Assembly (NCBI GenBank): GCA_036824465.1
Contig: DAITAC010000006.1
Span: 19,004-83,003 of the forward strand
Length of the DNA: 64,000 nt
Source: JAKOQB01 sp036824465
GTDB taxonomy: Bacteria; Pseudomonadota; Gammaproteobacteria; Burkholderiales; Burkholderiaceae_F
Direction of reading: 5' to 3'
Part shown: in pieces, positions 9,237 through 18,338 of the stretch
Numbering within the stretch: position 1 is the stretch's first letter
Layout of the letters: every line of letters begins with the position of its first letter
The notes under the pieces: generated by a model
Databases searched by the model: none
What the model saw: the letters and a program-made list of their open reading frames with translations, nothing else
Told to the model about the DNA's origin: nothing
Program-made: the position numbers and the translations under genes

Positions 9237-9701
9237 CTACAGCGCGACGCGGCCGAGCGTCGCAATCGCGATCGTCGCGAATCCCAGCACCAGGTTGAAC
9301 GCGACCTCCTTGCGGATCTGATCGAGGCTCTGCGCGCCCGCCGGCCAGTCGCGCGCGGCGACGGCCACCTGCAACCGCTTGAAGGGCGCCAACCGGATAT
9401 GCGCAAAGATCCCAATCATCACAAGGCCCACGCCGAACATCAGATGCACGGACGGATGGGCGACGCGAAAGCCGCCGCCGACCACGATAATCACGATCCC
9501 CGACACGAGAACGACAATCACGGCAATCGCCACCCAGTTGAAAAAGCGCCGCAGGATTTCAGTCAGCAGCGGCAGTCGGTGTGGAGGATCAAGCTGTCCC
9601 ACGCATGCAGGACGCACCGCAAAGTGCATCACGAACATGCCGCCGACCCAGATGACCACAGCGATCAGGTGCAGACACAGCATCAGCGCGTAAGTCGTCA
9701 T
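9237..9701 (-). CDS. CopD-like four-helix membrane protein
   Basis: 154-aa membrane protein with four hydrophobic helices. The first, LMLCLHLIAVVIWVGGMFVMHF, carries the His and Trp pattern of the CopD/YcnJ-like membrane family sometimes linked to copper or haem. No copper genes are nearby. I use the ATG at 9701; a TTG 36 codons upstream would run into the neighbouring hydrolase gene. The metallo-hydrolase stop at 9715 lies 13 bases before it, so the two are probably co-transcribed. Confidence 0.75.
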   Translation of the reverse strand: MTTYALMLCLHLIAVVIWVGGMFVMHFAVRPACVGQLDPPHRLPLLTEILRRFFNWVAIAVIVVLVSGIVIIVVGGGFRVAHPSVHLMFGVGLVMIGIFAHIRLAPFKRLQVAVAARDWPAGAQSLDQIRKEVAFNLVLGFATIAIATLGRVAL

Positions 9702-9714
9702 TTCACGTTCCTGA

Positions 9715-10797
9715 TCAATCGAGCAACCGCCGCGTTTCGCCGTGGCGCAGCACAAAGAACTGACGTTCGCCGACGCCGAATTTGTTCCGCGCGGCTTCGA
9801 GATCGGCAACCGCCTGATCGAGCGGCTCGTCGGTCAACTGGAACGTGCCCCAATGCATGCCGAGCGACCGCCGCGCTTTCAGATCGAGGTGAATCTGCAC
9901 TGCTTCCTCGGGATTCACGTGCTGCTTGGACATGAACCAGCGCGGCTCGTAGCCGCCGATCGGAATCAGCGCCAGATCGATCGTACCGAAGCGCTCTCCG
10001 ATCTCCTTGAAGTGCACCGCCGAGTATCCGGTGTCACCGCCAAAGAAGGCGCGCCTGCGGCCGCCCTCAATCACGTAGCCACCCCACAGCGATTTCATGC
10101 GATCAGCATAGCCGCGACCGCTCCAGTGCTGGACGGGGACCAGGTACACGCGCACGCCGTTGCGCTCGATGGCGTCCCACCAGTCGAGCGCCGTGGTGTT
10201 CGTGATTCCTTCTTCCGCGAGCCAGCGTTCGACACCAAGCGGCACGATGAACAGCGGCGGGCCTCCCGCCTGCACGTTAAGTGCCTTGACGGAAGCCGCA
10301 TCGAGATGATCGTAGTGATTGTGCGTAATGACGACGATGTCGATGCGCGGCAACTCGCGCAGCAGCACGCCCGGAGGCTGCCAGCGTTTCGGCCCCACCC
10401 ACTGAACCGGCGAAGCGCGCTCGGAGAATTGCGGATCGGTCAGCACGTTCAGTCCGCCGATCTGGATCAACGCCGTCGCGTGTCCGACCCACGTGACCGC
10501 AAAATCGCTGCGGTTCTTCCCGATGTAGCCGAGGTCGGGCACGATCGCCGACAGATCCAACTTCGGCGGTGCAATGGTCAGCGTCAGGCGCTCGCGCTGC
10601 CAGCGCAGGAACTCGCTGTAGGGGCGTGGCATCCACGCGGCCGGATCAATGTTCTGGAATCCGTCCGGCCGATGATGGGCTTTCGATTGCGCGTAGTACG
10701 TATTCAATGTGACGCATCCTGGAACAACAGCGGTCGCAATGATGAGCACCGCGGCCGTGGCAGCGATCATCACGGCGACAGCAGTGTTGCGCTTCAT
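9715..10797 (-). CDS. Metallo-beta-lactamase-fold hydrolase, NAPE-PLD-like, probably exported
   Basis: 360 aa. An N-terminal hydrophobic stretch (residues 8-25) ends in VVPGC, a possible though non-ideal lipobox, suggesting a membrane-anchored protein. The hydrolase core has VTWVGHATALIQI, the metal motif THNHYDHLD (HxHxDH), FFGGDTGYS and a late MHWGTF. This pattern matches the UlaG / N-acyl-phosphatidylethanolamine phospholipase D-like subgroup. Substrate unknown. It starts six bases after the parC stop. Confidence 0.82.
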   Translation of the reverse strand: MKRNTAVAVMIAATAAVLIIATAVVPGCVTLNTYYAQSKAHHRPDGFQNIDPAAWMPRPYSEFLRWQRERLTLTIAPPKLDLSAIVPDLGYIGKNRSDFAVTWVGHATALIQIGGLNVLTDPQFSERASPVQWVGPKRWQPPGVLLRELPRIDIVVITHNHYDHLDAASVKALNVQAGGPPLFIVPLGVERWLAEEGITNTTALDWWDAIERNGVRVYLVPVQHWSGRGYADRMKSLWGGYVIEGGRRRAFFGGDTGYSAVHFKEIGERFGTIDLALIPIGGYEPRWFMSKQHVNPEEAVQIHLDLKARRSLGMHWGTFQLTDEPLDQAVADLEAARNKFGVGERQFFVLRHGETRRLLD

Positions 10798-10803
10798 TTC
10801 CGG

Positions 10804-13113
10804 TTACGTCCGTCGCAGTCCGGCGACCTGCAGCTTTGACTTCACCAGCGTGCCCTTGCGCGCGCGATGACCCGTGTGCGCCTCGAGATCGGCGCGCGCG
10901 ACCGCGACCTCGACCGGCTTGCCGCTCTTCGCGGTGCCGGACACGATGACCCCGGCGTTCGAACACGGCTGTGCGGCGATCAGATTCTCGCCGTCGTCGA
11001 GCCCCATCAGGATCACACCGCGGCCGCCGCCGGATTGCGCCTTGATCTCGTTTGCGGCGAACACGAGCAGACGTCCCTTCTGCGACAGGCACGCGATGCG
11101 ATTGTCGGCCGCCGTGTCGACACGAACCGGACGCAGCGGCGTCGCACCTTCATCGACGGAAATGAACTGTTTGCCGCCCTTCTGGCGCGTGGCGAGATCG
11201 CCGAGCTGGCACGCGAAGCCGTAACCGTTGCTGGTAGCCAGCAGCAGCGGCTCGGTCGCGGCACCGGCCAAATACGCGACCAGGCGCGTACCCGGCTCCA
11301 GCTCGATCATCGATGTGACCGGCGCTCCGTCGCCGCGTGCAGAAGGCAGCTGCGCCACCGACATCGAGTAGACACGGCCATTGCTGCCGACCGCAATCAG
11401 AAGATCCGTCGTGCGCACCTCATACGCCCCGTACAGGCCGTCGCCGGGTTTGAACGTGAACTGCGACGCATCGTGCCCATGGCCGGTGCGCGCGCGCGCG
11501 AAACCCTGCTCCGAGATGATCACGGTCACCGGCTCGTCGACGACTTTTGTCTCGACGCTGGCGCGCTCGGCCGCCTCGATCAGCGTGCGCCGCGGGTCGC
11601 CATGCTTCTTCCCGTCGTCGTCGAATTCCTTGCCCACCTGCCTGCGCAGCGCGCCGTCCGATCCCAGCAGCTTCTGCAGCCCGGCCGCGTCCTTGCGCAG
11701 TTCGGCCAGTTCCTGTTCGATCTTGATTCCTTCGAGCCGCGCCAGTTGCCGCAGCCGCAGGTCGAGGATGTCATCGGCCTGGCGCTCGGTGAGCTTGAAT
11801 GCCTTGATCAGTTCCGGCTTCGGCTCGTCCGAGTTACGGATCAGCTTGATCACCTTGTCGATGTTCAGCAAGACGGCCTGGCGGCCTTCGAGGATGTGAA
11901 TCCTGTCTTCGACCTTGGACAGACGATGCCGCGTGCGCCGGCGCACGGTTTCGACGCGGAACTCGATCCATTCGCCGAGAATCTCGAGCAGCGTCTTCTG
12001 CCGTGGGCGGCCATCGCGGCCGATCATCACCAGGTTGACCGGGGCGCTCGATTCGAGGCTCGTGTTCGCGAGCAGCACATTGACGAACTCATCGCGATCG
12101 ATCTTCGATGTACGCGGCTCGAACACCAGCCGCACCGCCGCTTCCTTGCCGCTCTCATCGCGCTGCGCGTCGAGCACCGAAAGCACCAGTTGCTTCAGCT
12201 GCTGCTGCTCGGCACTCAGCGATTTCTTTCCCGGTTTGACCTGCGGGTTGGTGAGCTCTCCGACTTCTTCCTGCACCCTGCGCGCCGAAACACCGGGCGG
12301 CAATTCATGCACAACCAGTTGCCACTGGCCGCGCGCGAGTTCCTCGAATGTGTAGCGCGCACGCAGCTTGAGGCTGCCGCGTCCGGTCGCATAGATCTCT
12401 CGGATGTCGGCTGCGGGTGAAATGATCTGCGCGCCGCCGGGGAAGTCGGGGCCGGGCAGGACATTGAGCAGTTCGTCGAGAACCGCCTGCGGATTCTTCA
12501 GCACGATCTGCAGTGCCGCGACCACCTCGCGCAGGTTATGTGACGGGACCTCGGTCGCCATGCCCACCGCGATGCCGCTGGCACCATTGAGCAGCGTGAA
12601 CGGCAGCCGCGCCGGCAAAAGCTTTGGCTCCTGGAAGCTGCCGTCGTAATTTGGCGTGAAATCCGTCGTGCCTTCGTCGATCTCGTCGAGCAGCAGGCGT
12701 GCGATCGGTGTCAGCCGCGCCTCGGTGTAGCGCATTGCCGCCGCGCCGTCGCCGTCTCGCGAACCGAAATTACCCTGCCCGTCGATCAGCGGGTAGCGCA
12801 GAGAAAAGTCCTGCGCCATCCGCACCATGGCGTCATACGCCGCCTGATCGCCGTGCGGATGAAACTTGCCGAGCACGTCGCCGACCACGCGTGCCGACTT
12901 CACGGGCTTGGCATTTGCCGCCAGGCCCATCTCGTTCATCGAATACAGGATGCGTCGCTGAACCGGTTTCTGCCCGTCGCAGACATCCGGCAGGGCGCGG
13001 CCCTTGACGACGGAGATCGCGTAGTCGAGATAGGCGCGGCTGGCGAAGTGCGCAAGCGTCAGCGCGTCAGGGTTTTCGCTGGCGGGTTTGAAGAGGGATT
13101 GCTGTTCAGACAT
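10804..13113 (-). CDS. parC: DNA topoisomerase IV subunit A
   Basis: 769-aa ParC, decatenating replicated chromosomes together with ParE (encoded at 15.3-17.3 kb). The breakage-reunion domain has [39 protein letters not shown] and [10 protein letters not shown] with catalytic Tyr129. The C-terminal beta-pinwheel is short, as in ParC rather than GyrA, and there is no GyrA box. At the quinolone-target positions (E. coli Ser80 and Glu84) this protein has Gln90 and Asp94. Assigned as ParC rather than GyrA by length and neighbourhood with parE. Confidence 0.96.
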   Translation of the reverse strand: MSEQQSLFKPASENPDALTLAHFASRAYLDYAISVVKGRALPDVCDGQKPVQRRILYSMNEMGLAANAKPVKSARVVGDVLGKFHPHGDQAAYDAMVRMAQDFSLRYPLIDGQGNFGSRDGDGAAAMRYTEARLTPIARLLLDEIDEGTTDFTPNYDGSFQEPKLLPARLPFTLLNGASGIAVGMATEVPSHNLREVVAALQIVLKNPQAVLDELLNVLPGPDFPGGAQIISPAADIREIYATGRGSLKLRARYTFEELARGQWQLVVHELPPGVSARRVQEEVGELTNPQVKPGKKSLSAEQQQLKQLVLSVLDAQRDESGKEAAVRLVFEPRTSKIDRDEFVNVLLANTSLESSAPVNLVMIGRDGRPRQKTLLEILGEWIEFRVETVRRRTRHRLSKVEDRIHILEGRQAVLLNIDKVIKLIRNSDEPKPELIKAFKLTERQADDILDLRLRQLARLEGIKIEQELAELRKDAAGLQKLLGSDGALRRQVGKEFDDDGKKHGDPRRTLIEAAERASVETKVVDEPVTVIISEQGFARARTGHGHDASQFTFKPGDGLYGAYEVRTTDLLIAVGSNGRVYSMSVAQLPSARGDGAPVTSMIELEPGTRLVAYLAGAATEPLLLATSNGYGFACQLGDLATRQKGGKQFISVDEGATPLRPVRVDTAADNRIACLSQKGRLLVFAANEIKAQSGGGRGVILMGLDDGENLIAAQPCSNAGVIVSGTAKSGKPVEVAVARADLEAHTGHRARKGTLVKSKLQVAGLRRT

Positions 13114-13578
13114 GAGGCGTGCGCTCGAGTTTCATGCGCGAGGCGGGCGAGTTTACCGAAGGCCGCCTTCGCTCTCCGCCGCGCGGGCGGTTGCTTGACT
13201 TGTCTCGCCAAGAGAAGGCGGGCCGACGAAGCCGGCCTTTCGAGCTTCCCTCCGCTGCTTGGGGCGGTCGGCGGAGCCTGCAAACTTGCTTCGATCAAAC
13301 AGCAGGCCCGACATCCCCCTTCGGCCCCTGCGCAGATCAGCGGATTCGAAGGCATTTCCCTGCGGCCACCCATGTCGGCCGACCGGAACGTGCGTGACTT
13401 GCGGGTTTCTCAGCAGGATCGGTAACCTGGAGCAGTCCGAGCTTCCCAAGCCTGGTGCTGCTTTCCCGCGAGTGTGACGTTTCCGGTCAACAGGACAGCG
13501 AGACCCGGTTATCCTACAAGACACGTTGATAGACCACGTTAACCGTCATATCCCACAGGCCAATCAATCGCGCGCGCA
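13114..13578. other. 465-bp divergent spacer without a recognised gene
   Basis: Lies between parC (-) and a VOC-family gene (+). It must hold both promoters. Several overlapping open frames exist on both strands but none has a recognisable product. Parts can fold: CTCCGC at about 13249 pairs with GCGGAG about 20 bases later. I compared it by eye with RNase P RNA, 6S RNA, SRP RNA and tmRNA signatures and found none. An unknown small RNA is possible. Confidence 0.4.
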
Positions 13579-13980
13579 ATGGACACCGCCGCAAATGCCC
13601 TTCGCTCGGGTCTCGTCGTATATGCCAAGAACAAAGACCGCGTCGCCGGTTTCTATCGGCAAACGCTGGCGCTGCGCGCAGTTGAAGAAGATGACAGCTA
13701 CGTCGTTCTCCAGGCAGAAGGAGTCGAAATCATCGTACTTAAGATTCCTGACCGCATCGCCTCCGCAATCACGATCGCCACGCCTCCCGAAGCGCGAGAG
13801 GACACCCCATTCAAGCCGACATTCATTGTCCGCAGCCTTGCGACCGTATGCGGGGCCGCCGTATCCTCGAACGGTAACGTCGACCCACTCCAGAACGGAA
13901 GGCACTTGCGCGGCACAGTGGTTCTAGACTGGACGGACCCGGAAGGAAATGTTGTTCCGTTCAGGCAAACCGTCGGTTAA
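13579..13980 (+). CDS. VOC-fold (glyoxalase/bleomycin-resistance-like) protein
   Basis: 133-aa single-domain protein with the pattern of the vicinal-oxygen-chelate superfamily: LRSGLVVYAKNKDRVAGFYRQTL at the N-terminus, and a C-terminal VVLDWTDPEGNVVPFRQ strand carrying the usual DPEGN. Several metal-ligand positions are not obvious, so enzymatic activity is uncertain. Stand-alone gene between parC and the RDD gene. Confidence 0.75.
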   Translation: MDTAANALRSGLVVYAKNKDRVAGFYRQTLALRAVEEDDSYVVLQAEGVEIIVLKIPDRIASAITIATPPEAREDTPFKPTFIVRSLATVCGAAVSSNGNVDPLQNGRHLRGTVVLDWTDPEGNVVPFRQTVG

Positions 13981-14188
13981 CCCTTCGACCAGGAAGCAGC
14001 AGAAGGTGTCACGCCGTTGGGACAGCGCCTCACATGGAATGGAGGCCGCCGCAGGGGACCAAAGAGACCGCGGGCCGGGCTTCAGGAGAGCCCCGGCGCA
14101 TGCACGTCCGTGCGAGTCCGCTGAAATTTCATTGGCTTGAAACGCAGCGTGGCCTGCGTGCCTGGCGTGAACTCTGGTTGCTCCCAAA

Positions 14189-14689
14189 ATGCTTAAACTG
14201 CCGGCCGATTTCTTTGAACCGATCGGCACTGAAAGGCAGCAAGCGCTGCGTGGAATCAGGTTGGCACCATTCCGCCAGAGAGCACTCGCGATCGCGCTGG
14301 ACGGCTTGCTGATCATCGCGATCGTTGCTGCTTTCGACGCCGTCGATATCGCGGATCGCAGCATTTCCCTCTCTTTCGGCGGGCCAGTCGAACTCGAAGG
14401 CGCGTTCGGCGTCGTCGTGTCGACCGCCTACTTCACGCTTGCAACATATCTTGGCAATGGACGCACAATCGGGAAGTACATCTCTGGCATTCGCGTCGTC
14501 TCGCTGGTCAACGAACGGATCTCGTTCTGGCATTGCCTGGATCGCGCCCTCGGATACGCACTGTCGTCGGTAGTGGCCGGACTCGGCTTCGTGCAGTATT
14601 TCACTCGGCCAAACCACCAGACGATTCATGACCGCCTCGCTCACACCGTGGTGGTCTGTGCGCCTCGCAATGGGAACCGTGCCACTTGA
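14189..14689 (+). CDS. RDD-family membrane protein
   Basis: 166-aa protein with the RDD layout: APFRQRALAIALDGLLIIAIVAAFDAVD (Arg and Asp before and in helix 1), a second helix near residues 70-90, GNGRTIGKYISGIRVVSL, then FWHCLDRALGYALSSVVAGLGF and a final RPNHQTIHDRLAHTVVV. The family is integral in the inner membrane; some members move Na+/H+ but most are uncharacterised. The start is the ATG that gives the full N-terminal RDD motif. Confidence 0.85.
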   Translation: MLKLPADFFEPIGTERQQALRGIRLAPFRQRALAIALDGLLIIAIVAAFDAVDIADRSISLSFGGPVELEGAFGVVVSTAYFTLATYLGNGRTIGKYISGIRVVSLVNERISFWHCLDRALGYALSSVVAGLGFVQYFTRPNHQTIHDRLAHTVVVCAPRNGNRAT

Positions 14690-14752
14690 CCCGTCGTCGC
14701 TCCGGGCCGCAAACTCGCCCCCGATCGCCGCAATTGACCGAAAGGAACAAGA

Positions 14753-15229
14753 ATGAGGAAGCAATTGGTAGCCCTGCTGTGGATTGCCGCGACGTTCGCC
14801 ATGCCGTGCGCCTGGTCTCAGGACAAGAACGCCGACGCCATTGACATGCAGGCGCTGAAGAACGCGGTCGCAACGGACAAGAGGGCGCTGGTGAAATCGA
14901 CGCTCGATCTCACCGCTGCCGAGGCGAAGAAATTCTGGCCGATGTATGACGCGTACCAGCGCAGTGTCGACGCGATCAACCGCCGGCGCACCGCCGCACT
15001 TGAAGGCTTGATCGCCCTGGACAAGCCGATGTCGCAGCCCTTCGCCCGGAATCTCGCGAATGAATTGATGGCCACCGACGAGGCTGAAGTGAGAGCGCGC
15101 CGGACACTCCACAACCGGGTTCTGAAAGCGTTGCCGGCCAAGAAGGCGGCGCGCTACCTGCAACTCGAATCGAAAGTACGCGCGGTGCAGGCCTACGACA
15201 TCGCATCGACATTCCCTCTGGTGAAATGA
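14753..15229 (+). CDS. Small exported helical protein of unknown function
   Basis: 158 aa. A clear Sec signal peptide (MRKQLVALLWIAATFAMPC, cleavage probably after AWSQ region near residue 22) precedes a charged, mainly helical mature part rich in Lys, Ala and Asp (SVDAINRRRTAALEGL and ELMATDEAEVRARRTLHNR). It resembles, in size and composition only, Spy/CpxP-type periplasmic helical proteins, but no LTxxQ motif is present. ATG follows AAAGGAACAAGA, a good ribosome-binding site. No function is assigned. Confidence 0.75.
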   Translation: MRKQLVALLWIAATFAMPCAWSQDKNADAIDMQALKNAVATDKRALVKSTLDLTAAEAKKFWPMYDAYQRSVDAINRRRTAALEGLIALDKPMSQPFARNLANELMATDEAEVRARRTLHNRVLKALPAKKAARYLQLESKVRAVQAYDIASTFPLVK

Positions 15230-15270
15230 CGACGGCGCCGGTCCGCACGCCCGGCGGACGATCGGGCGTG

Positions 15271-15288
15271 GAGCATCAGGCAATGCTC
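15271..15288. terminator. Small hairpin between convergent genes
   Basis: GAGCAT, six-base loop, ATGCTC in the 108-bp region where the exported-protein gene (+) and parE (-) converge. A second hairpin, GTCCGC/GCGGAC, is at 15241-15259. Neither is followed by a clear T-run, so intrinsic termination is only a possibility. Confidence 0.25.
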
Positions 15289-15337
15289 ATGCGCGCCATC
15301 ACGCTCGGCCAGATTGAGCACCGGCGCTGCGGCTGAT

Positions 15338-17329
15338 CTATACGTCGGCTTCGACTTCGTCGCCGTGCTCTTCGATCCAGGTGCGGCGGCTTTGCGCCTC
15401 GGCGCGGCCCATCAGCATTGTCATCGTCGAGCGAGTCTGTGCGAGGTCGACTTCGCCGAGCCCGACTGGCAGCAGACGCCGCGTGTCGGGGCTCATGGTG
15501 GTCTCCCATAGCTGCTCGGCGCTCATCTCGCCCAGGCCCTTGAAGCGCGCGATGTTCCAGCTGCCGTCGCGCACGCCTTCGTCAACCAGTTTTTCCAGTG
15601 TCGCGTCGAGTTCGGCATCGTCGAGGCAATAAACGCGGCGCGCCGGCCGCTTGCCATGCGCCGGAACGTCGACACGAAACAGCGGCGGCCGCGCGACGTA
15701 CACGTGGCCGCGCTCGACCAGGCGCGGAAAGTGGCGGAAGAACAGCGTCAGTAGAAGAACCTGGATGTGGGAGCCGTCGACGTCCGCATCGGCAAGGATG
15801 CAGACCTTGCCATAGCGCAGCGACGCGAAGTCGACTTCGTCCTCCGGGCCATGCGGATCGACGCCGATTGCGACCGAGATGTCGTGCACCTCGGCATTGG
15901 CAAACAGGCGATCGCGCTCGACCTCCCAGGTGTTCAGCACCTTGCCGCGCAACGGCAGGATCGCCTGGTATTCCTTATCGCGCCCCATCTTGGCCGAACC
16001 GCCGGCCGAGTCGCCCTCGACGAGAAAAAGCTCGTTACGTTCGATCTCGGTCGATTCACAATCCGTCAACTTGCCTGGCAGCACCGCGACGGCCGAGCCT
16101 TTCTTCTTCTCGATCCTTTGCGACGCGCGTGCACGCGCCTGCGCCTGCCGGATCACCAGTTCGGCAAGCTTGCGGCCGTACTCAGGGTGCTGATTGAGCC
16201 AGAACTCCAGTTGCGGCCTGACGAACGAGGCCACCAGTCGCACGGCATCACGGCTGTTCAGTCGCTCCTTGATCTGACCCTGGAACTGGGGATCAAGCAC
16301 CTTGGTGGTCAGCACGAAGCTCACACGCCCATAGACATCCTCGGGCAGCAGCTTCACTCCCTTGGGCAGCATGTTGTGCGCATCGACAAATGCGCGCACG
16401 GCGTTGAACATGCCCTCGCGCAGCCCGGATTCGTGCGTGCCGCCCGCCGGTGTCGGGATCAGGTTCACGTAGGACTCGCGCGCCACCGGGCCTTCTTCCG
16501 TCCAGGCCAGCACCCAGCGAGCGCCCTCGCCTTCCGCAAAGGTTTCATCATCCGCAGCGGCATAGCCCTCGGATTCGAACAAGGGCAACAGCGGTTCGCC
16601 GCCGAGGCATGCCGACAGGTACTCCTGCAGGCCGCCGTTGTAGCGCCAGCGTTGCTCGGCACCGGTCTTCTCGACGCGCAGCGAGACCTCCGTGCCGGGC
16701 AGCAGCACGGCCTTGCTGCGCAACAGCCGCTCCAGTTCTTCGATCGACACCGTGGCCGTGTCGAAGTACTTCGCGTTCGGCCACACGGTCACGCGCGTGC
16801 CGGTCGCTTTCTCCCCCGACCTGCGAGCGCGCGAGCGCAGCGTTTCCTTCACATCGCCGTCAGCAAAACCGACGGTGTGGACCTTGCCGTCGCGCCAGAC
16901 GGTGACGTCGAGCCGTGCCGCCAGCGCATTCGTGACCGACACGCCCACACCGTGCAAGCCGCCGGAGAACGAATACACGCCCCCGGCGCGCTTGTCGAAC
17001 TTGCCCCCGGCGTGCAGGCGCGTGAACACGATCTCAATCACTGGCGCCTTCTCTTCCGGATGCAGGCCAACCGGAATGCCGCGGCCGTCATCTTCGACGC
17101 TCACACTGCCGTCGGCATGCATGGTCACATCGATGTGCGCGCCGAATCCCGAAAGAATTTCATCGGCGGCGTTGTCGATCACCTCCTGCACGATGTGCAA
17201 CGGGCTGTCGGTGCGCGTATACATGCCCGGCCGCTGCTTGACCGGTTCCAGTCCGCGCAACACCCGGATCGAGGCTTCGCCGTACTCGGCACTGACGCGT
17301 CCGGCACGTGGGCGTGGTGCAGTCGTCAT
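15338..17329 (-). CDS. parE: DNA topoisomerase IV subunit B
   Basis: 663-aa ATPase subunit of topoisomerase IV. The GHKL ATPase has VIDNAADEIL and DDGRGIPVGLHPEEK; the TOPRIM part has EGDSAGGSAKMGRD (about residue 438) and DADVDGSHIQVLLL. The protein ends in GLGEMSAEQLWETTMSPDTR and a short tail. The length is ParE-like; GyrB of this group is about 800 aa with an extra insertion. A DnaA-box inverted repeat and a parS-like sequence lie 30-80 bases upstream of the start. Confidence 0.96.
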   Translation of the reverse strand: MTTAPRPRAGRVSAEYGEASIRVLRGLEPVKQRPGMYTRTDSPLHIVQEVIDNAADEILSGFGAHIDVTMHADGSVSVEDDGRGIPVGLHPEEKAPVIEIVFTRLHAGGKFDKRAGGVYSFSGGLHGVGVSVTNALAARLDVTVWRDGKVHTVGFADGDVKETLRSRARRSGEKATGTRVTVWPNAKYFDTATVSIEELERLLRSKAVLLPGTEVSLRVEKTGAEQRWRYNGGLQEYLSACLGGEPLLPLFESEGYAAADDETFAEGEGARWVLAWTEEGPVARESYVNLIPTPAGGTHESGLREGMFNAVRAFVDAHNMLPKGVKLLPEDVYGRVSFVLTTKVLDPQFQGQIKERLNSRDAVRLVASFVRPQLEFWLNQHPEYGRKLAELVIRQAQARARASQRIEKKKGSAVAVLPGKLTDCESTEIERNELFLVEGDSAGGSAKMGRDKEYQAILPLRGKVLNTWEVERDRLFANAEVHDISVAIGVDPHGPEDEVDFASLRYGKVCILADADVDGSHIQVLLLTLFFRHFPRLVERGHVYVARPPLFRVDVPAHGKRPARRVYCLDDAELDATLEKLVDEGVRDGSWNIARFKGLGEMSAEQLWETTMSPDTRRLLPVGLGEVDLAQTRSTMTMLMGRAEAQSRRTWIEEHGDEVEADV

Positions 17330-17359
17330 ACTGAAATCGAACAGTCGGAACAGAATCAG

Positions 17360-17382
17360 TTATCCACAGAATCTGTGGAAAA
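17360..17382. promoter_or_regulatory. Head-to-head DnaA-box inverted repeat
   Basis: TTATCCACAGA (17360-17370), a single A, then TCTGTGGAAAA (17372-17382). The first nine bases are a perfect DnaA box, TTATCCACA; the opposite arm matches with one mismatch. It lies in the 180-bp region between parE and a tRNA gene. Whether DnaA binds here is inference. Confidence 0.5.
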
Positions 17383-17391
17383 GTTTGAGAT

Positions 17392-17407
17392 CGTGCCACG
17401 TGAAACA
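17392..17407. promoter_or_regulatory. parS-like ParB-binding sequence
   Basis: Read on the minus strand, TGTTTCACGTGGCACG agrees with the degenerate parS consensus TGTTYCACGTGRAACA at 14 of 16 positions, including the whole CACGTG core. It lies nine bases from the DnaA-box pair. No parA/parB gene is in the window, so this may be chance. Confidence 0.35.
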
Positions 17408-17511
17408 AGATGCGGCGCGGCTTGAGCCAGCGTGCATGATGCTTGCGCAGTGTTCGGTCTCCCTCTGAAAAGCCGCCGAATTCTACGAGGGTGCGCCGTA
17501 TACTCGCCGCG

Positions 17512-17586
17512 CTCACCGTAGTTCAATGGATAGAACAGGGTCCTCCTAAGACTCAGATGCAGGTTCGATTCCTGCCGGTGAGGCCA
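17512..17586 (+). tRNA. tRNA-Arg (anticodon CCT)
   Basis: 75 nt including the encoded CCA. The acceptor stem CTCACCG/CGGTGAG pairs perfectly with discriminator G, the anticodon stem GGGTC/GACTC encloses loop CTCCTAA with anticodon CCT at 17545-17547, and the T arm GCAGG/CCTGC with TTCGATT is intact. The D arm GTTCAATGGATAGAAC is very like that of E. coli tRNA-Arg(CCT). It decodes AGG, a rare codon in such high-GC genomes. Confidence 0.96.
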
Positions 17587-17658
17587 GGTTCGGCAAAGAT
17601 TCGAAGGTCGAGACGCGGGTCTCGCGCAGGCACCGCTGGAAGACGGACCGCGCACTGC

Positions 17659-18267
17659 TCAGCACTTCATCATCTGCACCCGGTAGTGCCTCAGTTCCTC
17701 GATCGACTCGTAGATGTCGGCCAGCGCTTCGTGCCGGCTTTTCTTTTCGAAGGACCGGTACACAGCCGGCGACCAGCGCCGCGCGAGTTCCTTCAGCGTG
17801 CTGACATCGAGATTGCGGTAATGAAAGAATGCCTCGAGCTGCGGCATCCAGCGCGCCATGAAGCGGCGATCCTGGCAGATCGAGTTGCCGGCCATCGGCG
17901 ACTTTCGCGGCGGAACAAGGCACGACAGGAATTCGATCAGCGTGCGTTCGGCCTGCGCTTCGTCGATCGTCGATGCACGCACCCGCGCGGTCAGGCCGGA
18001 ACGACCGTGCGTGGAACGGTTCCATTCATCCATCGCGTCGAGCACCGCGTCCGGTTGAAAGACCGCGATCACCGGACCCTCGGCGATCACCTGCAACTGC
18101 GAATCCGTGACAACGACGGCGATCTCGATCACGCGATCGGAATCGGGATTCAGGCCGCTCATCTCCATGTCGACCCACACAAGGTTGTTCTCGTCATAGT
18201 GGCCGGACCGTGCGATCGCTGCACCGGTGCTCGCCGCCGCCTGTGAGATAATTTTTTCCTGATTCAT
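17659..18267 (-). CDS. orn: Oligoribonuclease
   Basis: 202-aa DEDD-type 3'-5' exoribonuclease that degrades 2-5 nt RNA remnants and pGpG. The catalytic motifs are [11 protein letters not shown] (DxE), [27 protein letters not shown] and [13 protein letters not shown]. It has about 20 extra residues at the N-terminus compared with the usual ~181 aa; a shorter start is possible but no better in-frame ATG precedes the DME motif. It lies divergent from the M48 protease gene, as in other Burkholderiales. Confidence 0.95.
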   Translation of the reverse strand: MNQEKIISQAAASTGAAIARSGHYDENNLVWVDMEMSGLNPDSDRVIEIAVVVTDSQLQVIAEGPVIAVFQPDAVLDAMDEWNRSTHGRSGLTARVRASTIDEAQAERTLIEFLSCLVPPRKSPMAGNSICQDRRFMARWMPQLEAFFHYRNLDVSTLKELARRWSPAVYRSFEKKSRHEALADIYESIEELRHYRVQMMKC

Positions 18268-18338
18268 CGCTCATTCACCGCCGCTGATTGTCGCATGCAC
18301 ATTGCATCCACGGCAGGCGTGCAGAGTTCCGACACCTG

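Noticed and set aside
13119..13477. Several 70-90 codon frames in the spacer upstream of parC
   Set aside because: Overlap one another in different frames, no start signals and no recognisable products.
15338..17329. Calling this gene gyrB because of the nearby DnaA boxes
   Set aside because: Length, lack of the GyrB insertion and the companion parC argue for ParE.
15767..17425. 552-codon plus-strand open frame opposite parE
   Set aside because: Shadow of parE; long reverse frames are expected in GC-rich genes with strong codon bias.
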